A stretch of 46,193 nt of DNA from Bacteroidales bacterium (lineage in GTDB: Bacteria; Bacteroidota; Bacteroidia; Bacteroidales; PXBB01), in the NCBI GenBank assembly GCA_003565735.1, contig PXBB01000098.1, forward strand, positions 1 through 46,193, read 5' to 3'. The notes beneath the pieces are model-generated. The model was not told where the DNA came from. It made no database searches and saw only the letters and a program-made list of their open reading frames with translations. Position 1 is the first letter of the stretch. Every line of letters begins with the position of its first letter. The position numbers were made by a program, and so were the translations under genes. Positions 27,079 through 36,021 of the stretch are shown in pieces.

Positions 27079-28284
27079 ATGGGGATAAAAGTAAGCGTTC
27101 CATCTATTGGTGAGTCTGTTACAGAAGCAGAAATTTCACAGTGGCTTGTTGAGGATGGTCAATATGTAGAAAAGGATGATGAAATTGCAGAAATTGATTC
27201 TGAAAAAGCAACTATCAGTATCAGTGCAGATGCATCAGGTCGTATAAAAATTCTTGTCAAGGCAGGCGAAGTTGTTAAAATAGGTGCTGTTATTGCCGAA
27301 ATAGAAAGTGGCGAACAAAGCGTAGAGCCATCAAAAGCAAGCGAAGAAAAAGCTACCCATAAGCCGAAAGCTTCTGAAAAAGAAACCCCTCACGACCCTA
27401 AGCCTGATACTGAAACAAAAACAGAAAAACAGCTTCCTAAAGATTCTGTTAATGCCACACCCTTGGCAAAACAAATGATGGTATTAGAAAACATAGACCC
27501 ACAAAATATTAATAAGCAAGCTTCCGACAAGATAAAACGCAAAGAAGTTGAAAGCTATATCCAAAATCAAAAGATGCGCCAAAGCACGACCAGCAAGATG
27601 AGCATGTTGCGCCGCAAGTTATCAGAGCGCCTGGTAGCTGTTAAAAATCAAACGGCCATGCTCACTACTTTTAATGAGGTTGATATGTCGGCTATTGATG
27701 AGTTGCGTAACAAGCACCAGGACACTTTTAAAAGCAAGCACAATGTCAAACTGGGCTTTATGTCCTTTTTTGTGCGTGCTTCAACTTTGGCACTCAAAGA
27801 GTTCCCTCAGGTTAATGCTGCTATTGACGACAATAAGATCATAACATACGATTATGCAGACATTTCCATTGCAGTGAGCACCGACAAGGGACTTATGGTT
27901 CCTGTGATACGTAATGCCGAGTTGCTTTCATTAAGCGAGATAGAAAAAAAACTTTTAGAACTGTCAGAAAAAGCAAGAAATAATAGTATAAGCATAGACG
28001 ACATGACCGGTGGCACTTTCACCATAACAAATGGTGGTGTTTTTGGTTCCATGTTGTCAACGCCTATAATCAACCCGCCACAAAGCGCCATACTGGGTAT
28101 GCATACTATTAAAGACAGGGCTGTTGTCGTAAACGGACAAATCGTTGTCCGGCCTATGATGTACCTGGCCTTATCCTACGACCACCGCATTATTGACGGC
28201 AAAGAGTCCGTTGGTTTTATAGTAAGTGTTAAAAATTTACTTGAAACCCCATCCGAGATGCTACAGGATGGTGATTTAACTTAA
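27079..28284 (+). CDS. sucB: Dihydrolipoyllysine succinyltransferase (2-oxoglutarate dehydrogenase E2)
   Basis: Core acyltransferase of the 2-oxoglutarate dehydrogenase complex, 401 residues. An N-terminal lipoyl domain (1-77) has the lipoyl lysine K43 in [10 protein letters not shown] charged, Lys/Glu/Pro-rich linker (78-125) leads to a short E3-binding domain (about 127-165, starting NATPLAKQM). The catalytic domain (about 175-401) ends with [11 protein letters not shown], where H369 and D373 are the CoA-transfer residues. Placement directly after sucA and the SucB-like catalytic signature favour the succinyltransferase over pyruvate or branched-chain E2. The flippase gene begins 45 bases downstream but is functionally unrelated. 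Confidence 0.95.
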   Translation: MGIKVSVPSIGESVTEAEISQWLVEDGQYVEKDDEIAEIDSEKATISISADASGRIKILVKAGEVVKIGAVIAEIESGEQSVEPSKASEEKATHKPKASEKETPHDPKPDTETKTEKQLPKDSVNATPLAKQMMVLENIDPQNINKQASDKIKRKEVESYIQNQKMRQSTTSKMSMLRRKLSERLVAVKNQTAMLTTFNEVDMSAIDELRNKHQDTFKSKHNVKLGFMSFFVRASTLALKEFPQVNAAIDDNKIITYDYADISIAVSTDKGLMVPVIRNAELLSLSEIEKKLLELSEKARNNSISIDDMTGGTFTITNGGVFGSMLSTPIINPPQSAILGMHTIKDRAVVVNGQIVVRPMMYLALSYDHRIIDGKESVGFIVSVKNLLETPSEMLQDGDLT

Positions 28285-28329
28285 ACAAGATCATCAAAAA
28301 TCACATTTTTAGCAAATCCTGAAAAACAA

Positions 28330-29676
28330 ATGCAGAAAAGATTCCTAACCAACATCGGCTTGCTGCTCTTGCTTAACTTGCTCATAAAACCATTCTGGAT
28401 TTTTGGTATTGATAGAACAGTTCAAAACATCGTAGGTGCAGAAGCTTATGGTTTTTACTTTTCTTTACTCAACGTTTCATTTTTGTTTAATATTTTTCTT
28501 GATGCCGGCATTACAAATTTTAACAACCGCAACATAGCACAAAACAAGCAATTGCTCAACAAGCACTTTTCGTCTATTGTTATCATGAAGTTTTTGCTAT
28601 CGGTCGTTTACCTCATAATTACCCTCATTTTTGCCTATGCAGTATCCTATACGAAGCAACAGATTTTTATGCTTCTGATACTATGCGGCAATCAGTTTTT
28701 GGCTTCATTTGTACTTTACTTAAGGTCAAACATTACCGGCTTGCAACTCTTTCGAACCGACAGCTTGCTATCAGTCCTTGACAGGCTTCTTATGATAGGC
28801 ATCTGCAGTCTTTTGATCTGGGGAAATATTACCCGTCAGACTTTTCGTATTGAGTGGTTTGTATATGCCCAAACGGCATCATACCTGCTCACTTTTATAG
28901 CAGCAGCCTCTATAGTTATTTATAAGTCCGGCTTCAGGCGGGTGCGCTGGCATGTTCCATTTTTTCTAATGATATTTAAAAAAAGCTTGCCTTTTGCTTT
29001 GCTTATTTTACTTATGATGTTTTATTACCGTGTGGATGGTATCATGCTTGAACGCTTACTGGGGCCACATGATGCGGGCATTTATGCAGCGGCCTTCAGG
29101 CTGCTCGATGCTGCCGTTATGATGGCATACCTTTTCCCTGTTATTTTGCTGCCCACCTTTTCGCTTATGCTTAAAACAAAGGAAAATGTTGTCGGCCTTT
29201 TCAGGCTCTCTTTTTCAGCTATAATGCTATTTGCTGTCAGCTTCGGTTTTGGTGCTTTCTTTTATAAACATGACATAATGAACCTGCTGTATATTGACAA
29301 TGTGGTTTTCTCTGCTCCTGTCTTTGGCGTTCTTATGATATGTTTTGTTTTTATTGCCGCAGGCAACATATTCAGCACCCTCCTTACTGCCAATGGCAAC
29401 TTGAAATACCTCAACATACTTGCTTTGTCGGGTATGCTTATCAACATTGCACTAAACTTTATCCTCATTCCTGCTATGGGAGCTCTGGGCTCGGCTTATG
29501 CCAGCCTGGTCACCCAAACACTCATGTGTTTAATGCAATTATTCTTTGTTGTTAAAATTTTCAAATTTAAGATGAATTACACTTTCCTAATTTCTTTCTT
29601 CTCTTTTGTTTTCATTACCTTATTCTTGGCTTACTTCTCTCAATGGCTCCCCTTTTCATGGCCTATACGCCTGTAG
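28330..29676 (+). CDS. Polysaccharide/lipid-linked oligosaccharide flippase (MOP superfamily)
   Basis: A 448-residue integral membrane protein with about 12-14 hydrophobic helices and few polar loops, matching Wzx/RfbX-like flippases of the MOP exporter superfamily, which move undecaprenyl-linked glycans across the inner membrane. Useful marks are the N-terminal LLNLLIKPFWIFGIDRTVQN segment, VGAEAYGFYFSLLNVSFL near 36-53, YYRVDGIMLERLLG near 236-249 and the later NGNLKYLNILALSGMLINI. No glycosyltransferases are adjacent, so the substrate cannot be inferred. A polyprenyl diphosphate synthase follows about 250 bases later. Confidence 0.85.
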   Translation: MQKRFLTNIGLLLLLNLLIKPFWIFGIDRTVQNIVGAEAYGFYFSLLNVSFLFNIFLDAGITNFNNRNIAQNKQLLNKHFSSIVIMKFLLSVVYLIITLIFAYAVSYTKQQIFMLLILCGNQFLASFVLYLRSNITGLQLFRTDSLLSVLDRLLMIGICSLLIWGNITRQTFRIEWFVYAQTASYLLTFIAAASIVIYKSGFRRVRWHVPFFLMIFKKSLPFALLILLMMFYYRVDGIMLERLLGPHDAGIYAAAFRLLDAAVMMAYLFPVILLPTFSLMLKTKENVVGLFRLSFSAIMLFAVSFGFGAFFYKHDIMNLLYIDNVVFSAPVFGVLMICFVFIAAGNIFSTLLTANGNLKYLNILALSGMLINIALNFILIPAMGALGSAYASLVTQTLMCLMQLFFVVKIFKFKMNYTFLISFFSFVFITLFLAYFSQWLPFSWPIRL

Positions 29677-29929
29677 TTAATGTTGCTCTTTTCGATAAGC
29701 ACTGCCTTTTTGCTGAGAATAATCAACGTAAAAGCCTTGCTTAAAGAATTCCGCCTTAAGAGTTCATACCATTAACATACATCAGGCATACATCAGGTGA
29801 TAGCGTCGGCACCTACATGCACATTGTTTTATAAAATGCAATGCTGTCTGCTCCGGCAGCTTTTCAATTTTCAGGACATATCCCATTATTATCTCAAAAA
29901 AGTGTATTTTAGCAAATTAAAAAAAACGC
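29677..29929. other. Intergenic region with an 11-bp tandem repeat
   Basis: 253 bases with no supported gene. They contain two adjacent copies of CATACATCAGG at about 29778-29799 and a segment GGCACCTACATGCACA resembling GGCGCCTACGTGCACA near the left edge of the window. A TATTTTAG just before the next gene is a one-mismatch -7 candidate. Confidence 0.4.
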
Positions 29930-30898
29930 ATGTTACACATCATAAGAGAACCTATAGCCTCTGATTTAGACGCTTTTCAGAAGCATTTCCGGCGATCGAT
30001 AAAATCGAAGGTGCCGCTTCTTAATGTGATAACGGCTTATCTGTTAAAGTCCAAAGGCAAACAAATGCGCCCCATGCTTGTTTTTTTAACGGCATTGCTG
30101 ACGGGCCGCATCAATGATAAAACACATAGGGCTGCCGCTTTGATAGAACTTTTGCATACGGCCACCCTGGTACATGATGACGTTGTGGATGAAGCCGACA
30201 AGCGGCGTGGTTTTTTTTCTATCAATGCGTTATGGAAAAATAAAGCAGCTGTTCTGGTAGGCGACTACCTGCTTTCTAAAGGCATGTTAATAGCTCTGGA
30301 AAACAAAGATTTTGACATGCTCGAAATCATTTCCGGTGCTGTCGCTAAAATGAGTGAAGGTGAGCTTTTGCAAATGGAAAAAGCCCGCAAACTTAATATT
30401 GATGAAGAAACCTATATGACCATTATCAAAAACAAAACCGCTTCTTTGTTTTCAGCTTGCTGTGCTTGTGGTGCTGCTTCGGCCAGAGCCGATGAGAAAA
30501 CCATAAAAATAATGACCGCATTTGGTGAAAATCTCGGTATGGCTTTTCAAATGAAAGATGACCTTTTCGATTACCAAAAATTCAACAATACCGGAAAGCC
30601 CCACAGCAATGATATTAAAGAAAAAAAAATAACACTGCCTATCATCTATTTGCTTAAAAATGCCTCAGGGCTTGAAAAAAGAAAGTACATCAATATAATC
30701 AAAAATCATAACACACACCCAGCAAAAGTAGAGTTGCTCTTGTCGAAAGTTTATGAAAGCGGCGGCATACAGTATGCAGAAAATAAAATGAATGATTATG
30801 CCGTTAAAGCAATGACACTGCTGAATCATTTTGAAGATAATGATGCTTCAAAATCTTTAAAAAAACTGATCAAATTTACTATCGAAAGGAATAAATAG
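29930..30898 (+). CDS. Long-chain polyprenyl diphosphate synthase
   Basis: A trans-isoprenyl diphosphate synthase, 322 residues, that condenses farnesyl diphosphate with isopentenyl diphosphate units, probably to the side chain of menaquinone. The first aspartate-rich motif is DDVVD at 83-87, followed by KRRG. The second is DDLFD at 209-213. KGKQMRP near 42-48 binds diphosphate. The residues just before the first motif (LLHTATLVH) are small, the pattern of long-chain rather than farnesyl synthases. Bacteroidota of this type make menaquinone, so an octaprenyl or similar product is likely but not proven. The MORN gene starts two bases after its stop. Confidence 0.9.
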   Translation: MLHIIREPIASDLDAFQKHFRRSIKSKVPLLNVITAYLLKSKGKQMRPMLVFLTALLTGRINDKTHRAAALIELLHTATLVHDDVVDEADKRRGFFSINALWKNKAAVLVGDYLLSKGMLIALENKDFDMLEIISGAVAKMSEGELLQMEKARKLNIDEETYMTIIKNKTASLFSACCACGAASARADEKTIKIMTAFGENLGMAFQMKDDLFDYQKFNNTGKPHSNDIKEKKITLPIIYLLKNASGLEKRKYINIIKNHNTHPAKVELLLSKVYESGGIQYAENKMNDYAVKAMTLLNHFEDNDASKSLKKLIKFTIERNK

Positions 30899-30900
30899 CT

Positions 30901-32262
30901 ATGCATGTACACCGGAGATTCGTATCCTTTTTCAATAAAAGTGCTGTTTTGTTAACAGCAACATGGCTTTTAATGTCGCTAACGCTAAAGGCACAAGTAG
31001 TAACAAAATACTGGGAAAGCAACAACCAAAAGAAAAGCAAAGGCAGTATAGTTGAAGGCCAAAAAGATGGCTTATGGATCACATGGTATGAAAATGGTCA
31101 AAAGATGGCGGAGGGCTATTATAAGAACGGTGAGAAAACGGGCAAGTGGCTGTATTGGTATGATGATGGTTTAAAAAAGGGAAAAATCCATATTGAGAAC
31201 GGTCTTAACCAGTCGTGGTTTCCTAACGGACAACTTGAGAGACGTGGCCATGTTACAAACGGCAAGCCCGAAGGCGAGTGGAAAGTATGGTATCCCAGTG
31301 GTAAAACACGTGAAATTCAGAACTATAAAAATGGACAGTTGCATGGTACTGTTAAAGGTTTTTTCCGCAGTGGGCACAAAGAGTTTGTAAAAATATTTGA
31401 AAACGGTTTTAAGAATGGTTATGCTCAGTGGTGGTATGACGGAGGCCCCTTGGAAATGGAGGGCAAGCTGGTTGATGATCTCCAGGACAGTATCTGGATA
31501 TTCTACCACCGCAATGGTCAAAAAGGGAGTAAAGGTTTTTTTGTAAACGGCTTACAAGAAGGACACTGGGTTTACTGGTACGAAACCGGCGAGAAATGGC
31601 GGGAAGGGCCCTTTGAAAAAGGCAGAAGAAATGGCCTGTGGACAACCTATTTTGAGAGTGGCCGCAAATTTCATGAGGGGCATTTTGTAAATGGTAAAGA
31701 AGAAGGCCTCTGGACCTCATGGTACGAAAATGGCAATGTAAGAGACAAAGGCACTTATAAAAAAGGAGCTATGCATGGTAAGTGGACAGGTTTTTTTGAA
31801 GAAGGCAACAAAAGGTATGAAAACCATTTCAAGGATGGCGCGATGGATGGTGCTTCTACTTTGTGGTATCCTAACGGCCAGGTTATGCGTAAAGCTCATT
31901 ACAAAGGCGGTTTGCGCCACGGCCCATACGAAGAGTTTCTTGCTGATGGTACCGTAACGCAAAAAGGCAATTACGAAGGGCATGTAAAACACGGCAACTG
32001 GACCTTTTATGATGAAAGAGGCTTTAAAATTAATGAACAAAACTATGTGGAAGGACGCCCCGAAGGACGCTTTGTCAGATACTACCGTTTTAACAGAAAA
32101 CAAATGGAAGGTTACTACAGAAACGGCTTAAGACATAGAAAATGGACCTACTGGGATCAAAATGGCGAAATTTTATATCAGGCCGTTTTTAGAGATGGTT
32201 ACCTCAGACGCGAAATCGTTTCGCAAACAGACAAGAAAAATTTACCCTATGATTTCAGATAA
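30901..32262 (+). CDS. Exported MORN-variant repeat protein
   Basis: A 453-residue protein with a signal peptide (about 1-33, ending LKAQ). From residue 50 to the end it has about 16 MORN-variant repeats of about 23 residues, each following G-x-W-x-x-WYENGQ-x-x-x-G-x-Y-x-NG. Predicted all-beta, with regularly spaced Trp and Tyr. It is similar in repeat type to the 1,106-residue protein at 19206-22526 but lacks the TPR region. It begins two bases after the prenyl synthase stop. It carries the same YwqK antitoxin-like label in databases, but export and the absence of a toxin make a toxin-antitoxin role unlikely. Function unknown. Confidence 0.85.
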   Translation: MHVHRRFVSFFNKSAVLLTATWLLMSLTLKAQVVTKYWESNNQKKSKGSIVEGQKDGLWITWYENGQKMAEGYYKNGEKTGKWLYWYDDGLKKGKIHIENGLNQSWFPNGQLERRGHVTNGKPEGEWKVWYPSGKTREIQNYKNGQLHGTVKGFFRSGHKEFVKIFENGFKNGYAQWWYDGGPLEMEGKLVDDLQDSIWIFYHRNGQKGSKGFFVNGLQEGHWVYWYETGEKWREGPFEKGRRNGLWTTYFESGRKFHEGHFVNGKEEGLWTSWYENGNVRDKGTYKKGAMHGKWTGFFEEGNKRYENHFKDGAMDGASTLWYPNGQVMRKAHYKGGLRHGPYEEFLADGTVTQKGNYEGHVKHGNWTFYDERGFKINEQNYVEGRPEGRFVRYYRFNRKQMEGYYRNGLRHRKWTYWDQNGEILYQAVFRDGYLRREIVSQTDKKNLPYDFR

Positions 32263-32430
32263 AACCACACAGCTTACACGACAATAATTATGTTGAAAGT
32301 TTTTAAAACAAGTGCGTCTGACATCTATACCTAAGCCTAAGGGTGGGCAACAGTCCGCAAAACCAGTGAATAAAAGACGGCAGAAAAAGAAAGAAAACAT
32401 AAAATAAAAATACAGCATTAATTGCCTGAT

Positions 32431-32883
32431 ATGGAATACAGCAGCAAAATAAATATCAAGAACAAAAAAGCAGCCTTCGAATATTACTTACAGGAAACTT
32501 ATACAGCCGGCATCGTGCTTACAGGTACTGAAATAAAATCTATCAGGCAGGGCAAGGCTAATCTAGCGGACGCTTATTGTGCTTTTGAAGGCAAAGAACT
32601 CTTTGTCAAGAACATGCATATTGCCGAATACAGCAGGGGCAACCAATTCAATCATGAGCCTAAAAGAGACCGTAAGCTTTTACTTAACAAGAGAGAACTC
32701 AAAAAAATTGGCAACAAGCTCAAAGATGTAGGCATTACTTTGATACCCACACTTCTTTTTATAAGCGAAAACGGTTATGCAAAATTAGAAATAGCTATTG
32801 CCAAAGGGAAAAAAATGTATGACAAAAGAGATACGCTCAAAAAGAATGAAATGAAAAGAGAAATGGACCGCCGTAAATTTTAA
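32431..32883 (+). CDS. smpB: SsrA-binding protein SmpB
   Basis: Partner of tmRNA in trans-translation, which rescues stalled ribosomes. 150 residues from the ATG at 32431; a TTG three codons earlier is less likely. Family features include [12 protein letters not shown] and [23 protein letters not shown] near the N-terminus, the central [28 protein letters not shown], and the basic tail [13 protein letters not shown]...RRKF that enters the mRNA channel. The tmRNA gene itself is not in the adjacent gaps. Confidence 0.96.
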   Translation: MEYSSKINIKNKKAAFEYYLQETYTAGIVLTGTEIKSIRQGKANLADAYCAFEGKELFVKNMHIAEYSRGNQFNHEPKRDRKLLLNKRELKKIGNKLKDVGITLIPTLLFISENGYAKLEIAIAKGKKMYDKRDTLKKNEMKREMDRRKF

Positions 32884-32916
32884 GCTGCTTTTTACACTTA
32901 TTGCAAATCGTGCACT

Positions 32917-34725
32917 TTAACGCTCAAACCATCTGCCATCGCTCTTAATAATATTTACAAGATAAGAGATGGCTTCATCAGGTTTAATATTTTTAGCGCG
33001 TACTTGCCGCCCCCTGTAGATATTCACCAGGCCTTTAGCATTGCCCACATAGCCGTAGTCGGCATCGGCCATTTCTCCGGGTCCGTTAACAATGCACCCC
33101 ATCACACCAATTTTAAGCCCTTTGAGATGCCCTGTTGCCTGAATCACATCTTTCAATGCTTTTTGAATATCAAAAACTGTTCGCCCGCAGGAAGGACAGG
33201 CTATAAACTCCGTTTTGCTTATACGCAAACGCGTGGCCTGCAGTATGCCAAAGCATGCAGAAATTAATTGCTTTTGAGCTGTAGCAGGCGCATGTATCAA
33301 AAAACCATCAAATTGTTGTGCTATTAACCCGCTGCCAAATTCAACGGTAGCCTGAATCAGCCATTTGTCAAAATCATTATCCGGGCCATTAAGTTCCAAC
33401 ACCATGCCATACGTAAATGGCATGGCACTCATTTTCTGTCTGAATACAGCGAGCTTATCAGGACTTACATCGCGTAGCACAAAAATGACATTATTATTTT
33501 TAATTTTTTTAAGATTTTCTAAATGAAAGCCTTTTTCTATGCCTGTAATATTTATAAACAGGCTAAGTCTCTCAGGTAGATGAAAAGTTGCTAAGGCTTT
33601 AACATCAATGACAAGGCTTATTTTTTCTTTAGGCAAATCTATGTCCAGGGTTTCAGCATCACTAAATTCACTTTCATTAAAGTGCTTGTAGCAGACCCCG
33701 TAGAAATCCGGTTTAGGAACATTTTTATCCTTATGCAACGCCAGTATATCTTTTATACTATTGGTTTTCAAGGCAATGACAGGATAGTTGGGACGTAGTT
33801 TTTTGCAAAAATTATGGGTAACTTCACTCAAAGGTTTTATGATTTCTCCGGCTGCTTGTGGCAAAGCAAGGGTTTTGGCTCCATAAAGTTCCACCATTTT
33901 TTTGGCAAAAGGTATTTCCTGTACCGGGCTCTCGGTTAGCGACACGCGTATGGTGTCGCCAATACCTTCTTTCAGCAGTGTGCCAATACCAAGAGCCGAC
34001 TTGATACGTCCATCTTCCCCCATTCCGGCTTCAGTAACACCCAGGTGCACCGGAAACAACAAGTCTTCCTTGAGCATCTGTTCCCACAACAAGCGGTTAG
34101 CTTCGATCATAACCAAAGGATTGCTTGCTTTCAGAGAAACCACCAGCTGCTTAAAACCTTCATGAGAAAAAATACGCAGAAACTCCATAGTCGCTTCGAC
34201 CATACCTTTAGCTGTGTCTCCATAACGATTCAAAATACGCTGAGACAATGAACCATGATTGGTACCTATACGTATGGCGGTACCATAAACCTTACATTTT
34301 TTTATCAGGGGCCTCAAGCGATGAGCTATACGTTCAAGCTCTTCATTATAGGCTTTTTCATCGTATGTTACTTTTGCATTACTAAATTTATCGGCATAAT
34401 TCCCGGGGTTTATACGCACTTTCTCGGCAAAACCGGCACAAAACTCGGCCACTTCGGGTCTGTAATGCACATCTGCTATCAGTGGTGTGTGGTACTTCTT
34501 TTGACGCAAGATGTTTTTAATATTCAAGAAATTTTCTGCCTCTCGCATACCCGGAGTAGCTATGCGCACATAGTCGCAACCGGCCTCTATGAGAGCTATA
34601 CACTGCTTAAGCGTAGCAGCAGTATCAAGCGTTGCGGTGTTGGTCATCGACTGTACCCTCACAGGCGAACACCCTCCTATAACAACACCCCCTATATCTA
34701 CCTCCCTGCTAAAAGTAAAAGACAT
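32917..34725 (-). CDS. ispG: 4-hydroxy-3-methylbut-2-enyl diphosphate synthase (long form IspG)
   Basis: Iron-sulfur enzyme of the MEP pathway that converts MEcPP to HMBPP. At 602 residues it is the long form found in Bacteroidota, Chlamydiae and plants, with an extra domain (about 270-490) inserted between the N-terminal TIM barrel and the C-terminal [4Fe-4S] domain. The cluster ligands are visible in FIACPSCGRT and GCIVNGPGE, where the final Glu is also a ligand in this family. PVRVQSMTNT near the start is the substrate-binding segment. It therefore supplies the precursors used by the prenyl synthase at 29930. A -7 element at 34751-34758 precedes it. Confidence 0.96.
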   Translation of the reverse strand: MSFTFSREVDIGGVVIGGCSPVRVQSMTNTATLDTAATLKQCIALIEAGCDYVRIATPGMREAENFLNIKNILRQKKYHTPLIADVHYRPEVAEFCAGFAEKVRINPGNYADKFSNAKVTYDEKAYNEELERIAHRLRPLIKKCKVYGTAIRIGTNHGSLSQRILNRYGDTAKGMVEATMEFLRIFSHEGFKQLVVSLKASNPLVMIEANRLLWEQMLKEDLLFPVHLGVTEAGMGEDGRIKSALGIGTLLKEGIGDTIRVSLTESPVQEIPFAKKMVELYGAKTLALPQAAGEIIKPLSEVTHNFCKKLRPNYPVIALKTNSIKDILALHKDKNVPKPDFYGVCYKHFNESEFSDAETLDIDLPKEKISLVIDVKALATFHLPERLSLFINITGIEKGFHLENLKKIKNNNVIFVLRDVSPDKLAVFRQKMSAMPFTYGMVLELNGPDNDFDKWLIQATVEFGSGLIAQQFDGFLIHAPATAQKQLISACFGILQATRLRISKTEFIACPSCGRTVFDIQKALKDVIQATGHLKGLKIGVMGCIVNGPGEMADADYGYVGNAKGLVNIYRGRQVRAKNIKPDEAISYLVNIIKSDGRWFER

Positions 34726-34750
34726 CTATCATGCTTTTTAATGTAAAGTA

Positions 34751-34758
34751 CAAAAATA
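34751..34758 (-). promoter_or_regulatory. -7 element of ispG
   Basis: TATTTTTG on the minus strand, 25 bases before the ispG ATG. No clear -33 element. Confidence 0.5.
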
Positions 34759-34836
34759 GAGAAAAACATTAAAACAGCTGAGTTTTATTATGTATGCCTT
34801 TAGCAATGAAAAAGCATTTAATTACTGAACAGAAAA

Positions 34837-34871
34837 GGGCGCCGAATGTATGTACCATACATTCGGCGCCC
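34837..34871 (-). terminator. Perfect 16-bp hairpin downstream of the TonB-C-like gene
   Basis: Arms at 34837-34852 and 34856-34871 are exact inverted repeats around a three-base loop, GC-rich at the base. On the minus strand the stem is followed by TTTTCTGTT, consistent with a Rho-independent terminator for the gene ending at 34902 and insulation of ispG. Confidence 0.75.
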
Positions 34872-34901
34872 GCTGGTGTTTAACTAAAAATGAAAAAGGG
34901 G

Positions 34902-35219
34902 TTATCCGATCTGAAAAATAAACTTCATATGACGTTCCTGATAAGTGCTGTCCTGGCGGTTAATAACCAGGTTTTTCAACCTGCTTAGAACATAGTCTCT
35001 CAAAAAGTCATTGCTGGCATTACTTTCCTCAATGTGAATTAATCCGCCACCGTCAACAAAAAAGCTGACCAAAACAACACCCTCAATTTTTTGTTCTTTG
35101 GCATAGTCAGGATACTTGATTTCATTTTTAATGATATCTGATAAAACGTCATTTGTATTTGCTTGTGCAAACCCCACTAATGAAAGGGAGAAGATAAAAA
35201 TTACTACTAATGTTTTCAT
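34902..35219 (-). CDS. Small periplasmic TonB-C-like protein
   Basis: A 105-residue protein when started at the ATG at 35219, which opens a standard signal peptide (MKTLVVIFIFSLSLVGFA, cleavage near QA). The longer frame to 35258 would add 13 non-signal residues. The mature region matches the TonB C-terminal fold in outline: YPDYAKEQKIEGVVLVSFFV, then DFLRDYVLSRLKNLVI. It has no membrane anchor or proline-rich spacer, so it is not a working TonB. Free TonB-C-like domains of this size are frequent in Bacteroidota. A role in periplasmic protein interaction is inferred. It ends at a strong hairpin terminator. Confidence 0.7.
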   Translation of the reverse strand: MKTLVVIFIFSLSLVGFAQANTNDVLSDIIKNEIKYPDYAKEQKIEGVVLVSFFVDGGGLIHIEESNASNDFLRDYVLSRLKNLVINRQDSTYQERHMKFIFQIG

Positions 35220-35452
35220 GGTTTTGATTTTTTTATGGTTAAAATTTTTTCTATGCATAAGACGTTTTGATTTTTTGAAAAGTTACAAGCTTACCAGAAT
35301 TTAACGATGCAAATTTCCGGTAAGGATTTAAATAAGGCTACCAAAAAAAGCTGAATACCGTTTTTTAGTCCTCAAATGCCTCTTTTTCCCATTTGGTCGG
35401 TATTGCCCATGCATCCTATTTTGTGTTAATTAGATTTATATATCTTTTTGCT

Positions 35453-35460
35453 TACTTTTG
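35453..35460 (+). promoter_or_regulatory. -7 element of the phosphoesterase gene
   Basis: TACTTTTG fits TAnnTTTG, 43 bases before the ATG at 35504. Confidence 0.45.
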
Positions 35461-35503
35461 TGAAGAATGTAGGTTAAAATAAAACAGCACTTTTACCATC
35501 CTA

Positions 35504-35995
35504 ATGAAAAAAATTGGTTTACTATCCGACACGCATGCTTATCTTCATAAACGTATTTTCCCCTTTTTCGACAGCTGCGACCAGATATGGCATGCAGGAG
35601 ATTTTGGCAGCATGAAAGTTGCCGAAGAACTTTCTTCATTCAAACCATTAGTTGGCGTTTACGGCAATATTGATGGTTACGAGCTGCGGAAAACATTTCC
35701 TTTGGATCAGCAGTTTCGTGTTGAAAGTTTAAATGTATGGCTTACGCACATTGGCGGGTATCCGGGGAGGTACGAAAAACGTATTAAAGAACAGCTTGAC
35801 AAAAAACCACCCGGCCTCTTTGTATGTGGGCACTCTCACATATTAAAGGTCATTTACGACAAAAAGTACAACATGCTGCATATCAACCCCGGAGCTGCCG
35901 GCAAATATGGCTTTCATAATGTAATCACAGCGATACGCTTCGACATTAACAAGGATCGTATTGAAAACCTCGAGGTGCTGGAGCTGCCTAAATAA
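35504..35995 (+). CDS. YfcE/MJ0936-type metallophosphoesterase
   Basis: A 163-residue calcineurin-like phosphodiesterase of the YfcE group. The two-metal site is complete: D9 and H11 in SDTHAYL, the HAGDFG motif (about 31-36), GNIDGYE near 55-61, the His in LTHIGGYPG, and CGHSH near 107-111. These enzymes hydrolyse phosphodiesters in vitro; the biological substrate is generally unknown. It is a single gene, divergent from the TonB-C-like gene and convergent with the outer-membrane protein at 36022. Confidence 0.9.
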   Translation: MKKIGLLSDTHAYLHKRIFPFFDSCDQIWHAGDFGSMKVAEELSSFKPLVGVYGNIDGYELRKTFPLDQQFRVESLNVWLTHIGGYPGRYEKRIKEQLDKKPPGLFVCGHSHILKVIYDKKYNMLHINPGAAGKYGFHNVITAIRFDINKDRIENLEVLELPK

Positions 35996-36021
35996 TGTGG
36001 TTTTTTTTACGAATATACAAC

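Noticed and set aside
29680-29775. 31-codon frame after the flippase gene
   Set aside because: Too short, no family and no ribosome signal.
32300-32409. Short Lys/Arg-rich reading frame upstream of smpB
   Set aside because: Only about 30 codons, no ATG in frame, follows a TGA and matches no small ribosomal protein I know; the basic composition can come from A-rich DNA.
32263-32430. Possible tmRNA gene beside smpB
   Set aside because: No tRNA-like ends or tag-peptide frame can be seen.
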